Part shown: in pieces, positions 8,943 to 19,239 of the stretch | How the letters are laid out: each line of letters opens with the position of its first letter | How positions within the stretch are numbered: position 1 is the first letter of the stretch | Origin: Sternotherus odoratus | Lineage: Eukaryota > Chordata > Testudines > Kinosternidae | Length of the DNA stretch: 64,000 bases | Direction of reading: 5' to 3' | Assembly: GCA_032164245.1 (NCBI GenBank) | Contig: JAVMKO010000001.1 | Span: 293,061,041-293,125,040 of the forward strand | The notes under the pieces: model-generated | The model's database searches: none | What the model was told of the DNA's origin: nothing | What the model saw: the letters and a program-made list of their open reading frames with translations, nothing else | Position numbers and translations under genes: made by a program

Positions 8943-11532
8943 ATGCCTGGCCAGGGACGCAAACGTGCTCCAGCGTTTAGCACCCAGGAGACTCTGGATC
9001 TGATCGCCTTGTGGGGAGAAGAGACCGGGCGGGGGAAAGACTTCTCCGTAATCGCAGAGAGGATGTGGGGAAAAGGCTACAGCCGAGACGATCAGCAGTG
9101 CCGGGTGAAAATAAGGGCGCTCGTCGATGCCTATTGCAAGACATTGAGGGAGAAGAATCGCCCTGGGGCCGAGCCACAGACCTGCCGCTTCTATGAGCAG
9201 CTGCACGAGATTCTAACCAGGGACACCCCCCTCACCCGCCCAATATTTGTTGAGGACAGTTCCCTGGGGGGCTTCTGGCTGGAGGTCGCTGATCAGGAGG
9301 AGGAAGAGGAGGAGGAGGAGGAGAATGGGCAGCAGCACATTGTGGAGGAGGAGAAGGTGCAGCAGGCAAGCGGAGGATCCATTCTCCCGAACAACCAGGA
9401 CCTTGTCCCAACCCTGGAGCCAATCCCCTCCGAGCACCCCCTGGTGCGGGACTGTGCTGGCGGGGAAGGCACCTCTGGTGAGTGCACACTGGTAATAACA
9501 CTACAGGGGTTAAGTGGTTAATGTTTAATTGGAGGTAAATAATTGGGATACAGTGGTGGCCAGTGCAAAGGGTGCTCCCCAGAAAAGCCCATTTAGATGC
9601 CAAGAGTTTCCACACCAAAAAACGTCCCCGGGTGGAGCCCCCCACCGCCTCCCCTTTCTTGCGTGCTTACCATGCCTGCCTGCAAACCGAAATCCGCTGC
9701 CTAGTGTCACGGAGTGCCTGGGCGATGGTCTGGAACCGCTCCCTAGGAAGACAGACAGGACTTTGGGTGGAGGGCCTCTTCTCCGTATGCAGCCTGTTTC
9801 CAAGGCTAGGAGCTTCACGGGTCCCCACTTCCACCTTCCTGGGTCTGTCCTTGGAGCATTCAGCACCTTCTGCCCCTCCGTGTGCTTCCCCCAGCAAGCC
9901 CACCTGGGCGGGGTCCTGAGGGAGCCCATGGATTCTGCACCCCAAATCCACAGTCAAACGTGACTCTCAGTCAGCCAGTAAAACAGGTTTATTCAATGAC
10001 TGGTCTAACTCAGACCATACAGCGAGCGTGAGCCCTCAGCTGGATCCATTTTGGGGGCCAGAGAGCGAGATAGCTCCTCTGCCTCCCTGCCTGGCTCCAG
10101 CTACCTTCAAACTCCAAATCCCCAACTTCCTCCCTTCCAGCCTCTCCTCCCTGCATTCCTGTGTGTTTTCTTTCCCGGGCAGGAGGTATCGCCTGACCCC
10201 TCTCCAACAGGTTCAGCTGACCTCTTTGGGTATGGTTAGACTGGCGCTTTGCAGCGCTAAAACCCTCCAGTAGCGCTATAATTATCGTACCCTACCCACT
10301 TCAAAGTGACATTTTGCGCATTTACTCACTGTTTAAAGCGCTAGTATTAAACCTCCTTTTCCAGAGGCAGAAGGCTTTTAGCACTAGCGCTGTAGCGCAA
10401 GGGTGCGAATGTGCACACCCATTGCCTATTAATGAGCCTCTAGCCTCCTGCATCCTGGCCCAGAATTCCCATTAGAGCCTCTCTGGCCAGCATTTAAAAC
10501 TCTTCTGTCGCGTCCTCAGGTGACCACACGTCAGACCCTCCCCTACATTCCCCGGGAAATTTGAAAAACCTTTTCCTGTTTCCTACAGCCAGGGGTGGAG
10601 TGCTCAGGTAACCATTTTGCTTCAGCTATGACTCCACGTCCCATGCCCCCGCGGAATAAGCGATCTCGAGCGTGGTCTGATCATGAGGTCATGGACCTCA
10701 TCACCTGTTGGGGGGAATCGGCTGTTCAGTCCCAGTTGCGGTCTAGCCGCCGAAATTATGAAACCTATGCACCCTCTCTTGCCCCGTCACACGCAACAGA
10801 ATGAAAACCTATAAAGAATGTTGGGATAATGTTTATCAGAATGCAGTTCCCGGTATCACCCACAGCTCCCCCGAAACAGTGGTATAGAAAGGCAGGGAAA
10901 CAGTGTTTGTCCAAGAGACTCGGCATGGCCAGGGATCCCTGGTTACTTCTGTGGGTGAAATGGCTTGTTTGGACAGGGGAACTGCAAAAAAAATTCAAGG
11001 AATGCATGGGACTCCCCAAGAATGTCTGTGGCCAACAATGGGATCTTGTGTTTTAACTCTGAAATTGTTACTATTCCCAGCTCGGCCCTTGACAACCTCA
11101 CCAGCTGCATCTGTGGGTCGAAAAGTGAGTAACCTGCGAATCAAGCCGAGGAAGAGCAAAGAGGAGCTTCTGAGGCAAGTTCTGGAACAGGTTTCAATGG
11201 ACAACCAACGTAGGGAGGAGCAGATGAGCCGCTTTGAAGATTGGAGGGAACAGCAAAGGCAGGAGAGAGAGCGCGCTCGCCAGGAGCGTGCTGATAACCG
11301 CACTGACAAGGTGCTTAAAATGCTGGAGCTGCAATTACAGGCTCTGCAGCAGATGGCTGCTGTTCAGGTGCTGCAGACCCTTCAAGGCCACCCCCGCCCC
11401 CATCACTTGCCCCCCATCCATTACCCTCCTGGCTCTCTGTCCCCTCCAGGCCAGTATCAGCATCTGGCTGCTTATTACCACCCACAGTTGCCACCAACCC
11501 CCATCCCTTCACCGACCACCCCACAGATCTAG
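8943..11532 (+). CDS. Harbinger ORF1: SANT/Myb-like DNA-binding protein, two exons, open frame
   Basis: Exon 1 is 8943-9477 (donor CTCTG|GTGAGT) and exon 2 is 11081-11532 (acceptor CTATTCCCAG). The phases match (1 to 1) and give an uninterrupted 328-residue protein. Residues about 10-90 (STQETLDLIALWGEE onward) form a SANT/trihelix-like DNA-binding domain. An acidic glutamate run follows near residue 120. The C-terminal half has a charged coiled coil (KEELLRQVLEQVSMDNQRRE and an RQERERARQER segment) and ends in a Pro/His-rich tail. In Harbinger elements this protein brings the transposase to the nucleus and the DNA ends. It is adjacent to the transposase relic, which argues for a transposon gene and not a host MSANTD gene. 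The intron is loaded with later insertions yet both exons remain open. Confidence 0.7.
9705..10220. repeat. LTR-like interspersed repeat inside the ORF1 intron
   Basis: Starts TGTCACGGAGTGCCTGGGCG, a start I associate with a common turtle LTR. The right boundary is not clear and I could not find a target duplication. No coding sequence. Confidence 0.35.
10590..10830 (+). pseudogene. Fragment of another Harbinger SANT ORF1
   Basis: From an ATG near 10628 the frame reads MTPRPMPPRNKRSRAWSDHE, then VMDLITCWGESAVQSQL, and soon loses similarity and ends. This is the start of a SANT domain like that at 8943 but from a different subfamily. It is truncated. Confidence 0.6.
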
Positions 11533-11942
11533 CACCCTTACCCACTGCACCCAACCCCTACTAACAGGCAGGACCGCACTCCCCAGAATGGGTTGGGTGA
11601 GTACACCAATTCGGAGGGCAGTGGAGATTGAGTCCAGGACATACACCACTATGTAAATGTCCCCTTTCCAAACCCAAGTTCACACCCCTTGCACCCTCGA
11701 ACATATTTCACACCCTCCCCCCAAACCAGTTTCACACCCCTTCTTCCCCCACCACAAACTTTATTAGTTTTTCAACTTTTATTGCAGATTATGAGAAAGC
11801 AGTTCAATAAATGAGTTCTTTTTCATAAATGGGTTTCTGTATTCGGTGCACACATGTGCGTAATAGGTACATAAAAGCGACCGTCTTATCCGATTAACAG
11901 ACTGCTACCCCGCAACCTCCCTCCCTCCCTCTGCAATTCCCA

Positions 11943-13100
11943 TTAGAACTCGCTTTCAGCCAGAAAATGCTCCCTCAAGGCTTCCCTGATCCTTGTACCC
12001 TCGCGCTGGGCCCCTCTAATAGCCCTGCTCTCTGGCTATGCATAAGCGGCCTCCAATTGCTGAACCTCTGAGGTCCATGCCACAGTGAAGGCTTCGCCCT
12101 TCCGCTCACAGAGATTGTGTAGGGCAGTGGTCCCCAACCCCCGGGCTGCGGACCGGTACCGGTCCGTGGATCAATTGGTACCGGGCCGCAGCGGGTACTG
12201 GGCCGAGTGGCGTGGCGGGAGCGGTGAGGCGGCGGCAGCGGGTACCGGGCTGAGCGGCGTGGCAGGAGCGGTGAGGCGGTGGCAGCAGGCAGGCAGCAGG
12301 CAGGCAGCAGGGAAGGTGGCGGCAACTCCCCCCCTCGCAGCAGGCCAGGCGTGGGGCTGGATGAATGGAGCGGTGGAGCCAGCGGGCTGCGGCAGAGGGA
12401 GGGCCGGGGCCTGCACGCCGGAAGTGAGCAGCCGGGAAGAGCCCGGCGCGGTGGGGCCGGTGCTGAGTCAGACACTGCCCCCCCCCCCCCGGGCCGCAGT
12501 AAAATTGTCACCGCGTTGACCGGTCCGCGGTGATAAAAAGGTTGGGGACCACTGGTGTAGGGCACAGCATGCGGAAATAACCGCGAATATACTTCCCCCT
12601 GCCAAGTCTATCTTGCCATAAAGGCACCTCCACCTGGCTTTAAGACGCCCAAAGGCCCTTTCCACAGTCATTCGACAGCGGCTCAGCCTGTAGTTGAACC
12701 TTTCCTGGCTGCTGTCCAGGCTCCCCGTGTAGGGTTTCATGAGCCAGGGCATTAGAGGGTAAGCTGGGTCGCCAAGAATCACAATGGGCATTTCCACTTC
12801 CCCCACGGGGATCCTGTGGTCTGGGAAAAAAGTGCCTTCTTGCAGCTTCCTGAACAGGCCGCTGTTGCGGAAGATGCGTGTGTCATGCACTCTTCCCGAC
12901 CAGCCTGCATTAATGTCAGTGAACCGCCCACGGTGATCCACAAGCGCCTGAAGAACCATGGAGAAGTACCGCTTTCGGTTAATGTACTGGTCAGCTAGGT
13001 GTTCGGGGGCCAGAATAGGGATATGGGTCCCATCGATCGCCCCTCCACAGTTAGGGAAACCCATCTGCTCAAAGCCAGCCACAATGTCTGGCTGCCCATG
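11943..13100 (-). pseudogene. Harbinger (HARBI1-like) transposase, interrupted and truncated
   Basis: Catalytic-core landmarks are visible in order: GGAIDGTHI (first Asp), VILGDPAYPL (second Asp) and TVERAFGRLKARW (Glu), the DDE triad of PIF/Harbinger transposases. A 430-bp hAT MITE (12125-12554) splits the frame after SACCALH. On the far side the same frame resumes with LCERKGEAF but meets a TAG at 12038-12036, before the natural end at 11943. The N-terminal third is missing because homology stops at about 13100. It cannot encode an active enzyme. Confidence 0.8.
12125..12554. mobile_element. hAT MITE inserted in the Harbinger transposase
   Basis: Perfect inverted ends CAGTGGTCCCCAACC and GGTTGGGGACCACTG, flanked by a perfect 8-bp duplication GTGTAGGG (12117-12124 and 12555-12562). 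It is 430 bp, GC-rich inside, without a transposase. Confidence 0.9.
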
Positions 13101-13331
13101 GCAGCGGCGGGGACTGGGGGCCGGGTGGACCCGGCAGCCTGCCAGCAGCGGCGGGGACTAGGTCCGGGGTGCAGCTGGCAGCCCGGCGGGGACGGGGGGG
13201 GGGGGGTCGCGGGGACGGGGGGGGGGCTTTTTTTTAAAAAAAAAAATCTGCGGCTTTTCCGCGGAAGGGTCGCGAGGGGCCGCCAGAGCACAAAAAGGGG
13301 TCGCGGTCTCAACAAGTTTGAGAACCGCTGA
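13100..13331. repeat. hAT-type fragment (one end only)
   Basis: Ends at CAAGTTTGAGAACCGCTG, a common hAT (Charlie-like) terminus. The body is GC-rich with a G-run and a T/A-run. The opposite end is not present next to the truncated transposase. Confidence 0.5.
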
Positions 13332-13710
13332 TCTATGACTAGCCCTGGACTGCCCCCCTGCAACCCCAGTACCCCTGGGTCAGGCCTTGCAGCCTGGGGC
13401 CCTCAGGCTAGAGCTCCCTAGCTCCCAGTGCCTTACCCCTGCCCCAGTCCAGGCACCTTGTTTAAGGCCGCCCCACAGCTAGGCCTGTCTTACTCTGCTT
13501 ACAGAGGAGACTCACTCTCTAGGCCCCTGCCTCTCAGGCTTTATACAGGCCTGACTGTGTGTGGGGCGTGGCCTCCCAGCTGAGCCTGCTTCCCAATCAA
13601 CCTGGGAGTTTGCAGGCTCATAGCCACACCCCTTCCCTGGGCTATTTCAAACCCCTTTCCTGGGCTACTCCAGGCCCTTCCGGCAGGGAGCGGGTGGTTA
13701 CCCCGCTACA
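13332..13710. other. No gene; possible LTR remnant
   Basis: CT-rich sequence with CTTTATACAGGCCTG and repeated CCTGGGCTA motifs. It may be part of an LTR, but I see no clear ends. Confidence 0.3.
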
Positions 13711-14102
13711 GAGCTCAAGCGTAAAATGTACAGGAACGTTCACAAGGTGTCACATTAACCTACACTAACAAATGTCGATGGGAAAAGATACAAAAATGAG
13801 ACCGAAAACTGAATTAGTCCAAACGAAAAGGCCTCCTGATAGAACTCAAAGACTGATTTAAACTCCTGCTTGGCAAAAAAAAAAAAAAAAAAAGATGAGG
13901 TAGAACCAGCAATTTATGAATGAAAATTGGTGTGTCACAAAGTAGGTATAATTGAGGGATAAAATAATGAGGAACTGGGCTGTTCCATCCAGCCCATCCT
14001 TTTGGGGTCCTTAAAGGAAGGCTTTTGGGGGGAAAAGAGGGAAGAACAGATGGAGTCTACTGGAACAAGCTTCATCATGATAGCCCCCCCTCCCCCCTCC
14101 TG

Positions 14103-14217
14103 TAGGGTGACCAGACAGCAAGTGTGAAAAATCGGGATGGGGGGTGTGGGGTAAGAGGAGCCTATATACGAAAAGGACCCAGAAATCGGGACTTAATCCA
14201 GACACCTGGTCACCCTA
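14103..14217. repeat. Short palindromic MITE, copy 2 of 4
   Basis: Ends TAGGGTGACCAGAC and GGTCACCCTA, 115 bp, with no coding capacity. Confidence 0.75.
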
Positions 14218-14769
14218 ACCTCCTGGGACCCTGGATTTTTGTCCTAATCCTGAGCGATGTCCTGACCTGAGAGGGGGATCCAGATGACATCCCCACCCCA
14301 ACAAGCTGCAGTTTAGCTGGATCCCAAACACCACCTGAGATGAAACAGGATCTGACTTTAACAGCAACACCAACAACAGCTCCAGTTCATCGCCACTAAA
14401 TTCTTCTCTTTCCCCCAAAAGGCTGGTTAGTATCAGCTTTGGTATCATGTAAGAGACAGTCAAACAAGGGGGTTGGCCTTCTAAAACCTCTCCAGGTGAA
14501 CGGAAAGGGAGCCAGGGATGTTCTTGAAACCAAAGTCTTATTTAACACTTGACATTGCAGATGCTTTAACTGCTTGTCCTTTTTGCTGTATCTTTACTAA
14601 CAGATTAAAAGGGTGTTTAATGGTGTGTTTGCCCTGGTACTGAGTGGGCTGAGGTCTCCGTATACCCAACCCTGAACCTTATTTAGCACTGTTTAATGTT
14701 GGACAGTGACCGGGTTACATTAACACCTTTGGTCCATATATTCCATCTAAATGAATACAATTGTTCATT

Positions 14770-14856
14770 CCCTCGGAAACATCTGACCACTGTTGGATGA
14801 CAGGCTATTGGGCTAGATGGACCATTGGTCTGACTCAGCATGGCCGTTCTAACAGA
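14770..14856 (+). repeat. CR1 LINE 3' tail
   Basis: GGGCTAGATGGACCATTGGT followed by CTGACTCAGCATGGCCGTTC is the characteristic 3' end of a CR1 subfamily. The coding region is absent, as is usual for 5'-truncated CR1 copies. Confidence 0.7.
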
Positions 14857-14864
14857 CTTTAGGC

Positions 14865-15399
14865 CAGGGGTGGGGAACCTCCGGCCCGCGGGCCTTATAC
14901 GGCCCGCCAAAGCATTTTATCTGGCCCGCGGCCGCCGGCCAGGGGCGCCTCCGCGCTGGGGCTGGGACGCGCCACGTGGGCCGCTGCCGCCGCCGCCAAC
15001 CGGGGGCAGCTCCGCGCTGGGGCCGGGAAGCGCCGCGCGGCCACCCTCTGCCGGGCGGTGAAACAAGGAGCCGTGGGGAGCCGACGGTCGGGGGGGAGGG
15101 GAGAGACCGGGCTGGGTGGGTCAGTTGGGGGGGGGAGGGAAGGAGGTTTTGGGGGGGGAAGAGACCGGGCTGGGCGGGTCAGTGGGGGGGGAGAGGGAAG
15201 GAGGTTTGGGGGGGGGGAGACCGGGCTGGGCGGGTCAGGCAGGTGGCAGGACCCCGGCTGGCAAGGGGCCAGCGGCTAAGTGCAGGGCTCAGCTCCCGTT
15301 GCCAGCCTGGGCTTCGGGGGGGGGGGGGGGGGAGCGGCCCACCGATGATTTTATAAGGGTCAAAATGGCCCTTGGCGGAAAAAAGGTTCCCCACCCCTG
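14865..15399. mobile_element. hAT MITE (535 bp) with perfect target duplication
   Basis: Ends CAGGGGTGGGGAACCT and AGGTTCCCCACCCCTG, flanked by CTTTAGGC at 14857-14864 and 15400-15407. The interior is GC-rich with tandem GGAGGGAAGGAGGTTT-like units and has no transposase. Confidence 0.92.
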
Positions 15400-16603
15400 C
15401 TTTAGGCGCTTTGTGAGCCATTACCATGAACTGTAGGGACTTGTCAATTCCCTTTAATAGGAAAGTTTGCATACATTTGGGCCATCTATTACAATTCAGT
15501 AGGAGCAATGCAGTTACAGATTCCTACTGGCTATGTTTCATCCCACACAGAAAGGACTGAAGATTTCCCAAGACAGTGCCCTGGCCAGTGGGGACCCATT
15601 GCACAGTGAAAGGTAACCTGCAAAGGAATATGTAACGGCAGACTTGAGCCTCTCCTTTATTTTTTGGCTTTTTTATGAGTCCCAGAAAAGGCCTAATTTC
15701 CCCCTGTTCGTTGGTCCTTTTACTTTAAAAAATATCGAACTGGTTTTGCAGGAGATCTCACACAGTGCTGCCAGCTCTAGGGATATTTGGTGTTTTTCTT
15801 AACATCACAACACCTGGAGTCAGATTTTTAGGTGAGAATATCATCGTTCTTTTAAAAAAAGGTCATTTTCTATCCCATATGGCTGCAGGGAAAGTTAGAA
15901 AATGTGACCCTAGAGGCTCCAACTCCAGAGGCAAATACAAAGACACCCCCCCCCCCATTATTTTTAAGATCTTGTGATTATGATCTTGATCGTGGAATTA
16001 TTGAACACATGGAGTTAGTAATATTGCTGATGTGGCTTATGAGCTTTCTTGGCTCCTAGCTGGAAAGATAGGGTATAGAATCTTTAACAATGACATCTCT
16101 TCTCCCACATGTTTCTCAAGCATTTGAGTTAAATAGATAAAAAAAAACTGGAAGTGTTTATTAAGTCCTGCAATTGAGCTTTTGAAAAAATGCAGAGTTG
16201 TCATTATTTCAAAGACTCAATAAAAAAATAAAGTAACAAAGTTTAAATCAGTCTGAACAAAACATCACTTCCCCTCTCACTAATCAGCTTTCACTTGCTG
16301 GCTGTCTTTGAGGTCATAATCCTGTCTGAGTGAGCTCATCCAGGGAAAACAGGGTAAACAATTTTGAATGTGAAAAAATAAGCAGAAAGAAAACCTTATA
16401 AAGAAAATAGACTCCTCCCAGGCTCTCTTTATCCATCATAAAGAAGGGCCCAAACCCATTTTCTCCCCTGCTTAAGAGGTCACATTTTAAACCAAGATGG
16501 TCTTTGGCCTTTCTGCATCCATAGACACTGTACAGCTGTGTTGACTTGTCCGGGGCAGCAGCTGAAGGGTTAAATACACAACAGATGCTCTCATGACTGG
16601 GCA

Positions 16604-18720
16604 GGGTAGCAGTCACAAGACTGGAGGGTGCTGATGTTCTCACCACTTCCATGGCTGGACGGACTCTAAGCACACAGTGACAAAGAGCTCTGCCTACTGC
16701 CGTAGGCTGGGTTGTATCAGCTGAATTCAAACAGAGCAAACTAGCGCACCATGGGGATTTGCAGACACATATTCCGTGGGACAGATTCTCCTTTCCAACT
16801 GACCTCGGGGACAGAGGGGTGAGGCCAGGGTGGCTTACAACCCCCTTTGCTTCTCCCTACATTTGAGGCCCAGCCCCTGCAGTAACTTACAGCAGCCTTG
16901 GGGCTGGTCTAATTTATGTTCGGCTTCAACAGCCTGCAAGAATAGCCAGAGCACAGTGACACACAGGGAGACACCCTGCCCTGGCCCTGACATACCCCCC
17001 TGCTGGGGACAGCGCGGGGGCAGTGAACACAGAGCTGGTTCAGCGGTGCTACACCATCTAGGGCACTTCTTACACCAGGGCTATCCCCAGTGGTCTATGG
17101 TCTCTTCATGCCAGCAGGTAACTAAATAAAAGGAAACACCAAGCCACACCGGGTGTGTTGTTGCCGTTGTTCTAAGATTCAGGAGCAGGGAGCCGCAGCC
17201 GTGTTAGTGCCACGTGGGCATGTGCTTGAACAACCAGCACATTTAGCCGCCGGCCTTGACACACCTCCAGGAGTCCAGGAGTGTCTGAAATGAAGATCGC
17301 CGAGTTGGGAGGCGAGCCTGAGAGATGAGGGGGTGGGTCTCTTCTCAGGGGACTAATATGGGAGCTAATGAATGTTTACCGTGCCTGCTGTCAGAGCCGT
17401 CCTAAACCACACAGCATCTTCCCCTGAGGATCGCAAAGCACTTTACCAGCATTAACAGATGATGCCTCCTCCCAGCAGCCTGGTGACGTACTCGACGGAG
17501 GAAACAGACACAGACAAGTCGTGTGATTTGCCTGAGGCCACGCAGGGAGACTGTGGCAGAGAACACAGCTCTCCTGACCATCCCATGCCTTCACCACCTG
17601 CTCATCTCGCCTCTGCCAGCAACACAGGCTGCACCCCGTGCCATGCCTCAGCCAGGGAATGATACACGCCTCCGGCATGTGGCACCAACCCCATCGCTGT
17701 AAATGGCTGGTTGCAGGGAGTGAATGACTTCAAGGTATAGATTAATGGGATACTTTGATGGAGAGAGAAATATCCTGATTTTCCAGGCCATCATAGCCAG
17801 GGATAAATGAAGTTTTCCTGGTTTACCCCTTTAGGCATGATTGGCACACCTGGGATAGGCATGACATTGGTACGCACGGTTCATAGACGGGGAGCGTCAC
17901 TACTGTCTTTACAAGTGTCTTTGCAAGTAACCGGTGTTGTCACATTGCTTCCTGTTGTCTCACAGTATTTCACTGGCAAAGGTTCTTCATTGCCGCTAGC
18001 TCTTTCTATGCCCCCGCTGTGGGAGCAGCCCAGGGTATTACGTTCATAGCACACATACTGAGACGTTAGGAGTATAACACTGCTTAGACCGCAGAACCCT
18101 AGCACACAAGACCCCAAACCAGAGAGAGACAAAGCAGGCTGCAGAGCTTGTCCCCCTGGACAGCCCCTGGCAAATCATCCTTTCCTCTCCAGAGTGGAGC
18201 TTTCTAGCTGTTTACAGCCCTTTGATCCCTCCGTTCCCATCATTAGCAGGACAGTGGTGTCATATTAGCCTGGAAGTAGACCATTGTCCTGTAATTGCCC
18301 ACCATGTTTACTGGCTGGTTGCTTATCTACAACTATTGTTTGGTTTTCCTGTTTGCTCTTCCCACTGCCCCCACTCAAGCTAGGTCAATGCCTGCGCACA
18401 GGAAAGACTTATCACCCAATGTGCAACCACTTTCCCTCCCGGCCCAGTCCCATACTGTGTTCAGAACACTGTTCCATCAGTGTATTGGATTATCACACAG
18501 CACCTCCCCCCCCCCCATTGAGATCACATGCTGACCCCACTGGCCTGAAGGGACACCGACAAATTGGAGGGAGTTGAGTGAACAGCATTGAAAATGGGAG
18601 GAGGCTGGAGGGTTGGGTTCTGAGGACAGACAGAAGGTGCCATATCCATATGTGTACGGCACCTATGGGTGTGCAGTGCCCTGAACAGACACAATGAGTC
18701 AAACCAGCCTGCAGCTTGAC
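16604..18720. other. No gene recognised
   Basis: No coding exon or dated repeat can be supported, apart from a weak minus-strand MIR-like segment near 17440-17600 (GGAAACAGACACAGACAAGT). The low-complexity C-run at 18506-18520 is trivial. Confidence 0.35.
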
Positions 18721-18721
18721 A

Positions 18722-18850
18722 CGGGTTGATTAAGGCCCGGCTTGACAAAGCCCTGGCAGGGATGATTTAGTTGGGGTTGGTCCCGCTTTGAGCAGGGGGT
18801 TGGACTAGATGACCTCCTGAGGTCCCTTCCAACCCTCATATTCTATGATT
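18722..18850 (+). repeat. CR1 LINE 3' end
   Basis: GGTTGGACTAGATGACCTCC, then TCCCTTCCAACCCTCATATT and ending TCTATGATT is the classic CR1 3' untranslated end found in birds and reptiles. Confidence 0.9.
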
Positions 18851-19183
18851 GTAATATAGCAGGGGCTTGATTCTCCCCATGCTTACTCCAGTGTCAAGCA
18901 GGAGTAATTCTCCTGGAGCCACTGCTGTAAAACTGGTGCAGATGAACGGAGGGTCAATGTCTCTCCCTTCTCTTGCTGATTTCCTCCCTAGCAGAATAGG
19001 TCTCATGGCTCTGGATTCCCAAAGGATTTCCAGCCAATATTTAAATCGAAGGAGCTTAGTGAATCTTAAGTGTGGTGTCTAATCTACCTCCCAAATCAAG
19101 GCCTGGATCGGGACATATTGTAGCTGCTCTTAGCCCTTTGCTCCCCTGCCAAACTCCACCCCTCGGCTGCCAGGCACTGAACT

Positions 19184-19191
19184 GATAAATA
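19184..19191 (+). promoter_or_regulatory. TATA-like element of the beta-defensin gene
   Basis: GATAAATA lies 49 bp before the start codon of the signal-peptide exon, which would put transcription start near 19215 and give a short 5' leader. This is inferred from position only. Confidence 0.35.
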
Positions 19192-19239
19192 CAGGCTAGA
19201 AACAACAGAAAATCAACATCCCGAAAGCCAAGCTCCATC

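Larger units (their letters stand above)
8606..13100. mobile_element. PIF/Harbinger transposon with ORF1 (+) and transposase (-), damaged
   Basis: The left end is probably near 8606, where GGGTCCGTCTACACC resembles the Harbinger terminus seen at 750-766. ORF1 (8943-11532, plus) and transposase (11943-13100, minus) are convergent. Later insertions: an LTR-like piece (about 9705-10220), a MITE-like piece (about 10230-10440), a second Harbinger ORF1 fragment (10590-10830) and a hAT MITE (12125-12554). The right part is cut at about 13100 by another hAT-like sequence, so the right terminus is missing. Confidence 0.7.
13711..16603 (+). repeat. Duplicated block, right copy (contains the empty Helitron site)
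   Basis: 13711-14075 and 15803-16603 match the left copy at 2991-3365 and 3950-5828. At 16431/16432 the sequence runs CTCTTTA|TCCATCATAAAG without the Helitron found at the equivalent point of the left copy. The interval 14076-15802 is specific to this copy and holds a MITE, a CR1 tail and a hAT element; 15408-15800 shows nothing recognisable. Confidence 0.65.
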
